NCBI GenBank assembly: GCA_020852655.1
Contig: JADZAI010000049.1
Span: 1-63,053 of the forward strand
Direction of reading: 5' to 3'
Length of the DNA stretch: 63,053 bases
Source of the DNA: Alphaproteobacteria bacterium
GTDB taxonomy: Bacteria > Pseudomonadota > Alphaproteobacteria > Micropepsales > Micropepsaceae
In this document: in pieces, positions 10,967 to 20,571 of the stretch
Position numbering within the stretch: the first letter of the stretch is position 1
Layout of the letters: the number at the start of each line of letters is the position of its first letter
Program-made: the position numbers and the translations under genes
Notes under the pieces: model-generated
What the model saw: the letters and a program-made list of their open reading frames with translations, nothing else
What the model was told of the DNA's origin: nothing
The model's database searches: none

Positions 10967-12112
10967 CTATTCCGCGGCGGCGGCCGGCGCACCGCGGGCC
11001 GCTTCGATCTCGGCCGCCCGCTGCTCGCAGAGCTCGACGATGTGGTCCACCAGCCGCTCGTTGGGCAGTTTGTAGGCTTGCTTGCCGGACAGATAGATCA
11101 TGCCGTGATTGCCGGTCTCGCGCGCAAGACTGCCGCCGCCGGTGAAGCCGATATCCGTCTGCGTCGCCTCGCCGGGGCCGTTCACGACGCAGCCGATGAT
11201 CGAAAGGGTCATCGGCGTCGCGATATGCTTCAGCCGCTCCTCCAGGATGCCGACCGTCTTGATGACGTCGAAACCCTGGCGTGCGCAGGACGGGCACGAG
11301 ACGATGTTTACGCCCCGATGGCGCAAGTTCAGCGCCTTCAGGATGTCAAAGCCGACACGAATCTCCTCGACCGGATCGGCCGACAGGGAGACTCGGATCG
11401 TGTCGCCGATGCCTGCCCAGAGCAGCGAGCCTATGCCGATCGAGGATTTCACGGTGCCGGGGATCATGCCGCCTGCCTCGGTAACGCCGAGATGCAGCGG
11501 GTAGTCGCAGGCTTCGGCAAGGCCATGATAAGCGGCGACCGCGAGGAAGACGTCGGAGGCCTTCACGCTGATCTTAAATTCGGTGAAGGCGTTGTCTTCG
11601 AGGATTCTGGCGTGGTTGAGGGCGCTTTCGACCATCGCTTCAGGACACGGCTCGCCGTAGCGTTCCAGGAGTTCGGGCTCCAGGCTGCCGGCATTCACGC
11701 CGATCCGCATCGAGCAGCCATGATCCTTGGCGGCCTGAACCACCTCGCGCACGCGCTGGGCGTTGCCGATATTGCCCGGATTGATTCGCAGGCAGGCGGC
11801 GCCAGCTTCGGCTGCTTCGATCGCGCGTTTGTAGTGGAAGTGGATATCGGCGACGATCGGCACGCGGGTCGCTCGCACGATGGCCTTCAGGGCTTTCGCC
11901 GAGTCCTCGTCCGGTACCGAAACCCGCACGATGTCGGCGCCGGCGTCTTCCAGCGCCTTCACCTGCGCTATCGTCGCGCGAGCATCGGCGGTCAGGGTGT
12001 TGGTCATCGACTGGACAGTGATCGGCGCATCGCCGCCGACCTCCACATTGCCGACCTTGATCTTGCGGCTCTTGCGCCGGTGAATCTGCCGGTAGGGCCG
12101 AAGGCTGCTCAT
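10967..12112 (-). CDS. ispG: 4-hydroxy-3-methylbut-2-enyl diphosphate synthase
   Basis: IspG (GcpE) converts MEcPP to HMBPP in the penultimate step of the non-mevalonate isoprenoid pathway, using a 4Fe-4S cluster. 381 residues: TIM-barrel N terminus ([37 protein letters not shown]) and the C-terminal cluster-binding part with [10 protein letters not shown] and [10 protein letters not shown] holding the three Cys ligands. The gene starts 2 bases after the rodZ-like gene, an arrangement seen in other alphaproteobacteria. Confidence 0.97.
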   Translation of the reverse strand: MSSLRPYRQIHRRKSRKIKVGNVEVGGDAPITVQSMTNTLTADARATIAQVKALEDAGADIVRVSVPDEDSAKALKAIVRATRVPIVADIHFHYKRAIEAAEAGAACLRINPGNIGNAQRVREVVQAAKDHGCSMRIGVNAGSLEPELLERYGEPCPEAMVESALNHARILEDNAFTEFKISVKASDVFLAVAAYHGLAEACDYPLHLGVTEAGGMIPGTVKSSIGIGSLLWAGIGDTIRVSLSADPVEEIRVGFDILKALNLRHRGVNIVSCPSCARQGFDVIKTVGILEERLKHIATPMTLSIIGCVVNGPGEATQTDIGFTGGGSLARETGNHGMIYLSGKQAYKLPNERLVDHIVELCEQRAAEIEAARGAPAAAAE

Positions 12113-12114
12113 GG

Positions 12115-13182
12115 TCAGTCCGGGGTGGCGCCGGCAGGCGGCGTCGCAGGTACAGGCGCCGGCTCAGCCGGCCCGGCTTCTGGCTGCGGCGAGGCGGGCG
12201 CGGCACTCGCGGGTGGCGTAGCCGCAGCGCCGTACACTTCAGGTGAAAGGGCAAAGTCCTTCAACGCCGCGCCATCGGCCCCGGCACGGCCGATGAAGGC
12301 GCCGTCCAGCATCACGTCCAGAGCGCCCGCATCGCTGAGCTGCATGACGAGATTGCGCTTGTTCGGAACGCGATAGGAATCGCCGAGAGCCAGCGTGCGA
12401 TTGATGTAGGGCTGGCGGGAATCCGATCCGCCGATCGTCAGGAAGGCCGCGCGCCGCGCGATGAAGACGATGCGGGCATCGGCATTCGTCTTTCCCATCT
12501 CCTTGCCCGTTGCCGGTGTGGGCTGCTCACCGGGCGCCGCCGGCACTATCCCGCCGGGGCGCGGTGCCGGTGCCTCGACGACTGGGGGCGACGGAGGCGC
12601 AGCGACAACCGGAGCCGTGGAAACAGGGGCGGGAGGCGCAGGCGCTGGTTCGACGGTGTCCGGGCGGGGAGTCGTGCTTGCGGGCGACTCGGTTTCCGTC
12701 ACGGTGGGACCGAGCGGGCGGTTGCCGTCGAGCCAGCCCTGCTGCTTGGCAAGATACCAGGCGCCCGCGCCCGCCGCCGCCAGGCAAAGCAGAATCACGC
12801 CGACCGAAACGAAGTTGAAGCGCTGCTCCTCCTCCGGGACCTGGAGGTTGAACTGGCCGCTGCTTTGCTCGGCCGCGAGTTCCGCCTTGTACCGGCGCAC
12901 GACATCCGGCGTGTCCAGCCGCAGATAGTCTGCATAGGATCGCACAAAGCCGATTTCGTAGGCGTGACCCGGCAAAAGATCGTGACGGCCATGCTCGATC
13001 GCCTCGACCATTTCCTTGCGGATGCGCAGGATGGCGCTGATCTGCGCCACCGACTCGCCCCGCTGGAGGCGCATGGCCCTCAGCTCCATTCCGACGCTGT
13101 CGTGCGCAGCGCCCGGCGCTTCCTTGACGTCCTTGAGATTTAGACGACGGCCTGGCGAGGTCGAACCGGTTTCACTGGACAC
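12115..13182 (-). CDS. RodZ-like helix-turn-helix membrane protein (DUF4115)
   Basis: 355 residues from the GTG at 13182; a longer open frame to 13356 exists but its extra residues look non-coding. Order: disordered head, Xre/Cro-type HTH_25 domain (about 30-95; [20 protein letters not shown]), basic region, one membrane helix ([20 protein letters not shown]), a long Pro/Ala/Thr linker, then a periplasmic DUF4115 beta domain. This is the architecture of RodZ, which links the MreB cytoskeleton to the cell wall machinery. No shape gene is adjacent, so cell-shape function is inferred from architecture. A second Pro-rich tail follows DUF4115. Confidence 0.8.
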   Translation of the reverse strand: MSSETGSTSPGRRLNLKDVKEAPGAAHDSVGMELRAMRLQRGESVAQISAILRIRKEMVEAIEHGRHDLLPGHAYEIGFVRSYADYLRLDTPDVVRRYKAELAAEQSSGQFNLQVPEEEQRFNFVSVGVILLCLAAAGAGAWYLAKQQGWLDGNRPLGPTVTETESPASTTPRPDTVEPAPAPPAPVSTAPVVAAPPSPPVVEAPAPRPGGIVPAAPGEQPTPATGKEMGKTNADARIVFIARRAAFLTIGGSDSRQPYINRTLALGDSYRVPNKRNLVMQLSDAGALDVMLDGAFIGRAGADGAALKDFALSPEVYGAAATPPASAAPASPQPEAGPAEPAPVPATPPAGATPD

Positions 13183-13678
13183 GTGCGATGAGAGCCTTTC
13201 ACGCGGCGGGCGGCGCCACATAGCGCTTGGGCAGGGGCCAGTGCAACGCAGGCCTTGTGACGGCCGCGGCCCGACTCCGCCCCGAGGAAGGCTTGTGGCG
13301 CTCATGTGAACTTTTGTTAACATCTCTGTCGCACACTGAGTCGTGCAAGCCAACAACCGGCGGACGTGAATAAAAACGAGGAGGGAGGCGCCGCAGAGAA
13401 GTCTGCGTGACCTGCAACGGAATTGGCAGGTCGGCTTTGGCCGGCCGCCAGCATTATCACCCGGTTAGCCCGCCCCGAGGCGCGCGAAACCCGGAGTTCG
13501 GCGCCCTATGGCAATGTCATATGCCCCCGGCCTCCCGCTTTCGCCCGCCCTCCAGGCCGCCTTCCGGGTGGCTTCTTTTCAACCCCGTCCCTGACCGAGC
13601 TAAAGCGTCGGTTCCGGGAACGATGCGGTTGGCGACGGGTTCGAAGGGGCGACCCTTTGAATTCGAGGAGCCTCGCAC
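13183..13678. other. Divergent intergenic region of about 500 bp
   Basis: Separates the rodZ-like gene (minus) from the DUF4142 gene (plus). It contains the EcfG-type promoter at 13617-13641. On the rodZ side a weak TTGCAC-N17-AGATGT pattern (minus strand, around 13320-13350) could be the operon promoter, but the -10 is poor. I see no gene in it. Confidence 0.4.
13617..13641 (+). promoter_or_regulatory. EcfG-like promoter of the DUF4142 gene
   Basis: GGAAC (13617-13621), 16-base spacer, GGTT (13638-13641), one mismatch from the consensus CGTT. A transcript would begin near 13648, about 31 bases before the ATG at 13679, with the ribosome site GAGGAG in between. DUF4142 genes are common members of the alphaproteobacterial general stress regulon, which supports the call. 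Confidence 0.55.
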
Positions 13679-14302
13679 ATGCCCCGCTCGATTTCCGTAT
13701 GGCTGACTGCGTCCGCCCTGGCTTTGGCTGCCTTTGGTTACGCCGCCGAGGCAGAGACGACGCCCCCGGCCGACATGCGCGCCACCGCTCCGAAGGCGCC
13801 GGTGACGGATTCCACAGCCGAAACGTCGGACATAGTTGCGCCGATGAAATTGTCGACGACGGACTACGTCAAAGCCTCCGGCCTGAACAACCTCTTTGAG
13901 ATCACCGCCTGCCAGATCGCCCTGGAGCGCAGCCGAAACGCCGAAGTGCGGGCCTACGCCGAAGGGGTCGCGAAGGCGCATGCGCGAAATGAGGAAGACC
14001 TGAAGCCGCTGGCGACGGCCGCAGGCGCAACGCCGCCGGCCGCGTTGGATGCGATCCATCAGGATCTCGTGGCGCGCCTTAAAGCTGCATCCGCGTCCGG
14101 CTTCGATGCCATGTTCGTCCAACAGCAGATTTTCGGTCACGAGCGTGTCCTGGCCGCTCATAGAATTTATTCCGCAAGCGGGGCCGACGCAGCTCTGAGG
14201 CAATTCGCAGCCGACACGGCAAAAGCTGTCGAAAGCCATCTGCAAAGCGCGAAATCGTTGCAGGGCAAAGTGAGCGAGAAGGCTGCATCAACCCAAGACT
14301 GA
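13679..14302 (+). CDS. DUF4142 domain-containing periplasmic protein
   Basis: 207 residues with a signal peptide (about 1-25, cleavage after the AEA motif) and a ferritin-like four-helix DUF4142 domain (about 58-195): DYVKASGLNNLFEITACQIA, then VRAYAEGVAKAHARNEEDL and FVQQQIFGHERVLAAHRIY. Family members are exported helical proteins often induced by stress; no metal-binding or enzymatic activity is proven. A GAGGAG ribosome site precedes the ATG and an EcfG-like promoter lies upstream. Confidence 0.85.
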   Translation: MPRSISVWLTASALALAAFGYAAEAETTPPADMRATAPKAPVTDSTAETSDIVAPMKLSTTDYVKASGLNNLFEITACQIALERSRNAEVRAYAEGVAKAHARNEEDLKPLATAAGATPPAALDAIHQDLVARLKAASASGFDAMFVQQQIFGHERVLAAHRIYSASGADAALRQFAADTAKAVESHLQSAKSLQGKVSEKAASTQD

Positions 14303-14329
14303 CGGCCCGCGCGGCGAAACCGCGCGCAA

Positions 14330-15676
14330 TCAGGCCTGCTTGGGACTGCGCCGATTTCGATGGGGTGCGGGTCGGGCCGCTGAGATTTCCACGCGCGAGC
14401 TCTGCCGCATCGCCGGCCGCATCGTCACGATAATCGTCGCCAGCAGGACACCCATCGTCGTCGACTTGCCGGCAAGCGACAGGGATGTCGAGCAGACCGC
14501 CAGGAAGAAGCCAATGACCCACCACGCGTGAACGGTCGAGAGGCGGCGAATGTCGTAGAGAAACGCGAACAGCCCGAGGAAGATCGGGATACTGGTAAGG
14601 ATGCCGTAGAAGGCGATGAAAGCGAACCAGAAGCTTTCGATTCCGAAAGGGATTCCATAGACGCGCTGTAACGTCGCCAGCGTCCCGGCATCGGGGCCGA
14701 CAAGCAGTTCCTGCCACGAGAAGCGGCCAAGCACGTCGAACATGATGAGCCTGGCCTGGGCGGACCCCTCGTCGTCGACGAACCGCAGGAGGAAGCGGTC
14801 CAGGAAGCCCTCGGCGACCAGAATGCCGCCCGCCACAACGAGCGTCGGAACAAGGACGAAGGCGATAGCCGCGGCAAGCGCCGAGAACCGCCGGCCGAGG
14901 AGGATTGTCACGGCATGCCGGGCGCCAAGGACCACCGCGAACACGACCAGAAGCGCGGTCGCGGCGCGTCCCCCGAAGAACACCATGGCGACCATCTGCA
15001 ATCCCAACGCCGGCAGGAACAGCACCCGGGGCAAGCTGCGCCCGCCGCCCAGCATAAGCGCCAGCGCATAGCAGCCCGTCGCCAGGGCATTCATCAGGGG
15101 ATGGCCGAAGAGCGCGCTCGAACGCCAGTCGACGAGTTCGATGCCGTTCGCGAACATCGGCGTAATGCGCGTCTGGGTGACGAACTCGACACCGGCTATG
15201 ATCGCATTTACCGCCATGAAGAAGTGAATGAAGAGCGCCATGTGATACATGGTTCGCTCATCCTGGCGCGCAATCAGGACCAGCAGGCAGATCGGATAGA
15301 TGAATGTGTCGATCGTCGGCGTCAGCGGTGCCCCGATGATGATGACGAGCTGGAAGAATTGGATGAGCCAGGCGAACGCCAGGACCAGCGTGCCCTTGTG
15401 GCGGCGCACCACGTCGTTCAGAAGGTTTTCCGGCCCTTGTTCGATCGCTAGCGCCAGAATGGCGATGATCGAGAGATACGTTGCCGGCGCGATCTTCTGC
15501 CAGGAAGCGCCGCCGGACGTCTCATAGGCAATGCCGAGCCTCTCCAGCATCAGGTGCGAGAGGCCAAAGGCCGTGACGAGAGCAAGCCAGCACAGCGCCG
15601 TCGACGGCGCCATGTAGCGGCGGCGCGCAGATGCGGGGCGCCCGCTTGCGGTCCACGCACTGGCGGCTTGGCTCAT
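14330..15676 (-). CDS. VpsF-like polysaccharide polymerase / O-antigen ligase-like membrane protein
   Basis: 448 residues with about ten to twelve transmembrane helices and a large loop near FGHPLMNALATGCYALALML. Layout and motifs resemble the VpsF/Wzy/O-antigen-ligase group that polymerises or transfers undecaprenyl-linked glycans on the periplasmic face. The C terminus is basic and cytoplasmic. There are no glycosyltransferases or Wzx genes alongside, so it would have to serve a surface polysaccharide encoded elsewhere; the glycosyltransferase at 48295 is the only sugar gene nearby. It stands alone between DUF4142 (convergent) and the protease gene. Confidence 0.7.
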   Translation of the reverse strand: MSQAASAWTASGRPASARRRYMAPSTALCWLALVTAFGLSHLMLERLGIAYETSGGASWQKIAPATYLSIIAILALAIEQGPENLLNDVVRRHKGTLVLAFAWLIQFFQLVIIIGAPLTPTIDTFIYPICLLVLIARQDERTMYHMALFIHFFMAVNAIIAGVEFVTQTRITPMFANGIELVDWRSSALFGHPLMNALATGCYALALMLGGGRSLPRVLFLPALGLQMVAMVFFGGRAATALLVVFAVVLGARHAVTILLGRRFSALAAAIAFVLVPTLVVAGGILVAEGFLDRFLLRFVDDEGSAQARLIMFDVLGRFSWQELLVGPDAGTLATLQRVYGIPFGIESFWFAFIAFYGILTSIPIFLGLFAFLYDIRRLSTVHAWWVIGFFLAVCSTSLSLAGKSTTMGVLLATIIVTMRPAMRQSSRVEISAARPAPHRNRRSPKQA

Positions 15677-15734
15677 ACGCCACCTTAAGCGCAGGAGCCG
15701 TTAACAAATCGCAAGACTTCGCAGATCCGGCCGA

Positions 15735-17396
15735 TCAGGCGATCAGATAGTCGTGGAACCGCGCCACGTCGTGGTCCAGTCCGAACTGCGCCAGCCAGGC
15801 TCCGGCTTCCGGTTGCGCCGGCTCCGGGGCCGCGCCCGAAAGGCCGCGCCAGTCGCCCAGCGACAGGCCGGTCAGGCCGACCATGACGATCGTGCCGCCG
15901 GTATGGCGCAGGATGGTGTTGCCGTTCTGCTCCGAGAGCGAGATGAACACACCGCCCTGAAGGTCGAAGTGATCCTCGACGCTGCTGAACCCCGTGATCG
16001 TATCGGTACCGGCGCCCGCTTTGGCAAAGCGGAACGTGTCGGCGCCGGCGCCGCCGTCCAGCCGGTCGTTGCCGCCTTCGCCCACGAGGGCATCGCCGCC
16101 GGCGCCGCCGGTGAGCGTGTCGTTCCCGTCGCCGCCCCTCAAGGTATTGGCGCCGCTGTTGCCCGAAATCAGGTTGTTCAGCGCGTTGCCGATGCCGTTG
16201 ATGGCGGCCGTGCCGGTCAGGGTAAGCCGTTCGATGCCGCCGAAGGCGGCAAGCGAGAAGGAGGCGTTGCTCTGGACCGTATCGACGCCGCTCGCGTCGT
16301 TGATGCTGTCGCCCGCCGGGTTCACATAGGTATCGTTGCCGGCTCCCCCGACGAGCGTGTCGACGCCGCCGCCGCCGGTGAGCGTATCGTTGCCGCCGTT
16401 GCCGGTCAGCAGATTGGCGACGGCGTTGCCGGTGAGCGTGTCGTTGCCGCTGCCGCCGGTGGCGTTCTCGATGTAGTTGATGACGGTGCCGCCCCGGTTC
16501 ACCGCGTAGGCGACGGCGATGTTGTTGGCGACCGGGCCGATAGTGGAAAAATGGCCGGGATTGAGGTCGAGGATGACGCGTCCCGTCTGGTTGGCCGCGT
16601 TCAGCGTATCGGTGCCGCCGGCGTCCCATACGGTCAGGATGGCAACGAAGCCGCTGGAGAGCTTGCCGCCGTTGCCGAGGGCATAGGTCGCGTTGCTGCC
16701 GCTGAAATAGTTCGTGTCGCCGGTTCGGGTCGTGGTGTTGACGCCGTAGAGGGCCTGCGCTGCCTGGATGTCGTAGAGCATCGGCGTGATCGGCCAGGCC
16801 GCGGTCGCGTCGGGCGCATTGGCCTGGCCGGGATGCGGAAGATACGACATCACCGTGTAGCGGTTGTTGTTGGTCGGCGACCCTGCGTCGTTGTTGGGAT
16901 CCTCGTCCGGGTGATGCAGGCCGATCGCATGACCCAGCTCGTGCAGATAGGTCTGCCAGCCGGAACTGCCATACTGCGAGTTCGCCTGGAGGTCGTTTCC
17001 GGTGTTGAGCCAGAGGTCGCCATTGCGCGAACCGAGCGATCCGTCCGGAAAATCGGACACGAAGCCGAACAGGCCGGGGTCGCCGAAATCGCCGCTGCCC
17101 CAGGTGATCTGGCCGACACCCGAAGCCGCGGCCGTCAGGTGGACGTTGGCGACGTCATTCCAGGCCTGCATGGCCCGCAGGGCCAGGGCTCGTTCGGCGC
17201 TGGACAACGCCTGGAAGGCGCCGAAGGCCAGCGTGAGGTCCCCGTCGACGTCCCATGAGTCGACGCCGGCAATGCCGTCGGTGTTGACCTTTGGATAGTA
17301 GCCCGGCACGGACGACAGGAAGGAGTAGGTCACGATGCCCGAGCCGTCGTGCCAACCCGTCGCTCCGCCCACGAGAAGCGAGTTGAAATTCGTCAT
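15735..17396 (-). CDS. Serralysin-like RTX metalloprotease (M10)
   Basis: Predicted secreted zinc protease, 553 residues. The catalytic domain (about 1-260) shows HELGHAIGLHH (152-162; zinc ligands H152, H156, H162 and catalytic E153) and the Met-turn YTVMSY. From about 305 come glycine-rich calcium-binding RTX nonapeptides (GGSGNDTLTG, GNGGNDTLTG, GGAGNDTYVN, GGDGNDTLTG). The C terminus has no N-terminal signal counterpart, so export by a type I system is expected; no T1SS genes are in this window. The last 60 residues share a WRxL...PEPAQPE motif with the second protease at 17823, which suggests duplication or a common secretion tail. Confidence 0.88.
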   Translation of the reverse strand: MTNFNSLLVGGATGWHDGSGIVTYSFLSSVPGYYPKVNTDGIAGVDSWDVDGDLTLAFGAFQALSSAERALALRAMQAWNDVANVHLTAAASGVGQITWGSGDFGDPGLFGFVSDFPDGSLGSRNGDLWLNTGNDLQANSQYGSSGWQTYLHELGHAIGLHHPDEDPNNDAGSPTNNNRYTVMSYLPHPGQANAPDATAAWPITPMLYDIQAAQALYGVNTTTRTGDTNYFSGSNATYALGNGGKLSSGFVAILTVWDAGGTDTLNAANQTGRVILDLNPGHFSTIGPVANNIAVAYAVNRGGTVINYIENATGGSGNDTLTGNAVANLLTGNGGNDTLTGGGGVDTLVGGAGNDTYVNPAGDSINDASGVDTVQSNASFSLAAFGGIERLTLTGTAAINGIGNALNNLISGNSGANTLRGGDGNDTLTGGAGGDALVGEGGNDRLDGGAGADTFRFAKAGAGTDTITGFSSVEDHFDLQGGVFISLSEQNGNTILRHTGGTIVMVGLTGLSLGDWRGLSGAAPEPAQPEAGAWLAQFGLDHDVARFHDYLIA

Positions 17397-17489
17397 GATG
17401 CGCCCCCTCGCGTCGCGAGCCCGCGCGACGTCCCAGGACGCTATTTACGCCGTCGACCGCGCCCGCAGGAGACGCATCGTTGTCGCAGG

Positions 17490-17735
17490 TCAGGAGGGAT
17501 CGACCTCGGCGTCAGGCCTGTCGTCGCCTTTCGAGACCTCGTCATGCCAGGTCCCGTTCTCGTCTTCCCACGAGATGGAGACCGACTTGGCGTCCGGCAA
17601 CCCCTGCTCGAAGGCCGCACGCCGCGCTGCATCCATGGCTTCCTGGCGCGTCCGGAAGGGTTCGGAGAACACGTCGCCGAGCTTGTAGGCCCAGCCGCCA
17701 TCGTGCTGAACGATGTGATAGGTGATCCTGGTCAT
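17490..17735 (-). CDS. DUF2188 domain-containing protein
   Basis: 81 residues. TYHIVQHDGGWAYKLGDVFS and the Ala-rich helix (TRQEAMDAARRAAFEQG) match DUF2188, a small alpha/beta fold of unknown function. An AGGAGG ribosome site precedes the ATG. A candidate EcfG-like promoter sits at 17764-17789. It lies between the two RTX protease genes but looks independent of them. Confidence 0.8.
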   Translation of the reverse strand: MTRITYHIVQHDGGWAYKLGDVFSEPFRTRQEAMDAARRAAFEQGLPDAKSVSISWEDENGTWHDEVSKGDDRPDAEVDPS

Positions 17736-17763
17736 GCGGCCTCCTGCCTGGCGATCCCTCCCA

Positions 17764-17789
17764 AACCCTGGATCACGGCAGCCGGTTCC
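17764..17789 (-). promoter_or_regulatory. Possible EcfG-like promoter of the DUF2188 gene
   Basis: On the minus strand GGAAC (17789-17785), a 17-base spacer and GGTT (17767-17764). The -10 has the same C-to-G mismatch as at 13638. It would give a leader of roughly 20 bases before the DUF2188 start codon. Confidence 0.45.
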
Positions 17790-17822
17790 ATGGCCGGTTG
17801 CGCGACCTGGGCGCCGTGCAGC

Positions 17823-19760
17823 TCACGCGAGCAAGGCGTCATATCCCGTCGCGAGAGGCTGGCCCAGCAGATGCGCTATGTCGAACGTTCCGGCATACGA
17901 GCCCGCATCGCTTGCGGCGAGCGCCGGAAATGCGCCGTGCGCGAGATCCAGCCCCGCCAGGGCATCGAATCGCGCGGCAGCCGCGCCCTCCGGCTGGGCC
18001 GGTTCGGGTCCGGTGCCGCCGCTCGACAGCGCACGCCATTGATTCAGCGTGAGATTGGTGATGCCGACGACGATGATCGTGCCGCCGGTGTGATGCAGAA
18101 CGGTGTTGCCGTTCGAAACGGTGGCCGAGGTGAAGGTGCCGCCGGAGAGGTCGAAGCGGTCGCCCTGGGCCTGGTTGAAGTCGGTGATGGAGTCCGATCC
18201 GGCTCCGGCATTGGCGAAGCGGAAGAGGTCGGCACCGGTGCCGCCGGTGAGCTTATCGTTGTCGCCTTCCCCGGCGAGCGTATCGTTGCCGCCGCCGCCT
18301 TCGAGGCTGTCCTTGCCGGTGCCGCCGCGGATCAGGTTGTTGCCGCCGTTGCCCTGGATGAAGTTGGCGAGCGCATTGCCGGTGCCGGCGATGTTGCCGG
18401 TGCCGGTGAGCTGAAGCCGTTCGATGTTGGCGGTGGCGCCGCCGGCGAGCGAGAAAGCGACGTTGCTCTGGACGGTATCGTTGCCGTTGGCGGTGCCGGC
18501 GGCCTCGACGATCGTGTCGCCGGTGGGGTTGAGGTAGATGTCGTTGCCGACGCCGCCCTCCAGCCGGTCGACGCCGCCGCCGCCGTCCATCTTGTCGGTG
18601 CCCGCGCCGCCGACCAGCGTATCGTTGCCGCCGTTGCCCGCCAGCGTATCGTTGCCGCCGTTGCCGGTCAGCGTGTTGGCGACGGTGTTGCCGCGGATCA
18701 CATCGTTGTTCGAGCCGCCCTTGGCGTTCTCGATCAGCGATGCCGTCTCGGTGGGGTTGTTGGGGTCCTGGAGCGCGTTGAAGACGTTGCCGCGCGCGAT
18801 GTAGTGCGCACCGCCGTTGCTGTTGCCGAGGTCGGCGAGCTGGGTGCCGAGATTGGCCCACTTGCCGGGGTTGAGGTCGACGTTCAGCGCGGTCGTGTAG
18901 CTGCTGAAGTCATAGGTATCGACGCCACCGCCGTCCCAGACCGTCTGGAGGATGAAGTTCGCGTTGGGCCGGAACTGCTGCACGCCGTTGACGAGGAAGG
19001 CGCCCGTATTCTTGTTCCAGGTATAGGTCGTGTTGCCGGAATTGGTGGTGTAGTTGGCGCCGTAGAGATACTGGAGCGCCGCGATGTCGGCCATCATGTA
19101 GGTGGTGGGGTGGTTCGGCGCGTTGTCCCCTGACGTCGTGTCGGCGCCGGGGAACTGGCTGTAGGTCATGATCGAGAACTCGTAGGAGTTCATGTCGGCA
19201 GCCAGCGCCGGGAATGTGTGTCCGTGACCGCTTTGGGTGATGTGGCCGTGCTTGAGGCCGAGCGCGTGGCCGGTCTCGTGCATGAGACCGGCCGCATAGG
19301 CGAAGCTGCCGATCGCCGGGGCCTCGTAGTTGCCGTGCGTGTACCAGCTGTCGCCCTGGGCATAGACCGGTGTCATCGGGGGAACGCCGCCGAAGGCATT
19401 CTCGGGCGGACAGGCCTCGGCGCTGACGCCGCCGCCGGGGCCGTGCAGGTCGGTCATCTGCGCATCGGCCGCGTTGTCGGTATAGTCGATGAATTCAGCC
19501 TCGGCATAGCGCAGCGAGGTTATGACGTTGGGGTCTTCGGTGAAGGTGAGGTTGCAGAAGCTGGCGATGTTGCCGAGGATCGTTCGGATCGCCGTCTGCT
19601 GCGCGGTGCTGAATTGCTGGAAGCCGAAGATGGCGGCATAGCCGCCATAGCCCGTCTCATCGGCCGGGAACGAGTAGGTGAGGTTCAGGGCGTCCCACTT
19701 GTAGCCCCACAATTCGGCGTCCACGACGGCGTTGCCGCTGGCATTGACGAGTACGGCCAT
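17823..19760 (-). CDS. Serralysin-like RTX metalloprotease (M10), second copy
   Basis: 645 residues from the ATG at 19760, which has GGGGGA 6 bases upstream. The zinc site HETGHALGLKH (161-171) and Met-turn FSIMTYSQF define a serralysin-type protease. A long RTX region (about 345-560) with units such as GNGGNDTLAG, GGAGTDKMDG and GGTGADLFRF binds calcium after secretion. The C-terminal tail after WRALSSGG carries GPEPAQPEG and is about 40 residues longer than in the paralogue at 15735. The catalytic domains differ markedly (insert with SAEACPPENAFGG here), so the duplication is old or the C-terminal half was shared by recombination. No secretion genes adjoin. Confidence 0.88.
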   Translation of the reverse strand: MAVLVNASGNAVVDAELWGYKWDALNLTYSFPADETGYGGYAAIFGFQQFSTAQQTAIRTILGNIASFCNLTFTEDPNVITSLRYAEAEFIDYTDNAADAQMTDLHGPGGGVSAEACPPENAFGGVPPMTPVYAQGDSWYTHGNYEAPAIGSFAYAAGLMHETGHALGLKHGHITQSGHGHTFPALAADMNSYEFSIMTYSQFPGADTTSGDNAPNHPTTYMMADIAALQYLYGANYTTNSGNTTYTWNKNTGAFLVNGVQQFRPNANFILQTVWDGGGVDTYDFSSYTTALNVDLNPGKWANLGTQLADLGNSNGGAHYIARGNVFNALQDPNNPTETASLIENAKGGSNNDVIRGNTVANTLTGNGGNDTLAGNGGNDTLVGGAGTDKMDGGGGVDRLEGGVGNDIYLNPTGDTIVEAAGTANGNDTVQSNVAFSLAGGATANIERLQLTGTGNIAGTGNALANFIQGNGGNNLIRGGTGKDSLEGGGGNDTLAGEGDNDKLTGGTGADLFRFANAGAGSDSITDFNQAQGDRFDLSGGTFTSATVSNGNTVLHHTGGTIIVVGITNLTLNQWRALSSGGTGPEPAQPEGAAAARFDALAGLDLAHGAFPALAASDAGSYAGTFDIAHLLGQPLATGYDALLA

Positions 19761-19929
19761 GGAATCCCCCAAAGTAGGAGGGAACCCTAGTTCCGCCTGA
19801 ATCCGGGTTCTATCGCCTTTTTAGGGGATGACCGGGCCCGCCCCCGCGACATCCGGTCCCATCCTGCGCCCCAAGGTCGAGACCAAGAGACGGGCTCGCG
19901 CAGGGGCTGAGCGGCGTTCTGGCCCCGCC

Positions 19930-20571
19930 TCAGGGAAGCGCCTTCCGGAGGGCCTTGCTCCAGATTTCGGCAAGCGCGGGATGAGAGGCGATTTCAGCGA
20001 TCCGTTCGGGCGGCGTGCGCCGGTCGAACAAGGCGCGGAAGGTCTCGCGTATGCTGGGTCCGCCGGAGGCGCGTTCGCGGACGAGCGTTCCATAAACCGC
20101 TCCGCTGCCCTCCTCCAGGACACGGAGATACCACCCGCAACGCGCCGAAGCGGTCATGAGGCCGGGAACGTCGGGCCGCCGCGTATGGAGCGCCAGCTTG
20201 TAGCAGGGTGCGCGGGGCTGGCTGACTTCGAGCAATACGGTACCCCACCGGAACCGGTCGCCGATGGCGATGTCGTCCTCCGTCGCGCCTTCCAGCGTGA
20301 GATTCTCGCCCATGCTGCCCGGTTCGCAGCCGACGGCGTGCACCTGCTGCCACCAGGGCCAGTTGGTGGTGGGATAGGCATAGACCGCCTTGTCGGCCCC
20401 GCCATGGACCGAGAGATCGGCCTGGCCGTCACCTTCGATCTGCGTGAAGGCGACAGCGATCGAAGGCCCGGCAACCGGCGATTTCGCAATGCCCGAGACG
20501 ACACCGATGCCGTCGACCTCGGCGATCACACGCGGCAGGCCGACATTCACCGAAAGCAAAGGGAGATTCAT
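19930..20571 (-). CDS. MOSC domain-containing protein (YiiM-like)
   Basis: 213 residues from the ATG at 20571, which has AGGA 8 bases upstream; an ATG three codons further upstream is possible. MOSC beta-strand domain with VHGGADKAVYAYP (about 55-67), GSMGENLTLEG and the Cys-containing strand RAPCYKLALHTR. MOSC proteins bind or transfer sulfur for the molybdenum cofactor; YiiM-type members detoxify N-hydroxylated compounds with Moco. No molybdenum genes are next to it. The C-terminal 60 residues form the 3-alpha domain typical of YiiM. Confidence 0.88.
   Translation of the reverse strand: MNLPLLSVNVGLPRVIAEVDGIGVVSGIAKSPVAGPSIAVAFTQIEGDGQADLSVHGGADKAVYAYPTTNWPWWQQVHAVGCEPGSMGENLTLEGATEDDIAIGDRFRWGTVLLEVSQPRAPCYKLALHTRRPDVPGLMTASARCGWYLRVLEEGSGAVYGTLVRERASGGPSIRETFRALFDRRTPPERIAEIASHPALAEIWSKALRKALP

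Noticed and set aside
13183..13356. N-terminal extension of the RodZ-like protein
   Set aside because: Residues before the GTG at 13182 are basic and Pro-rich with no resemblance to RodZ, and overlap the likely promoter region.
19781..19794. GGAAC-CCTA-GTTCC inverted repeat before the second protease
   Set aside because: Short, and no CGTT-type -10 at the right spacing for EcfG on either strand; no T-run for a terminator.
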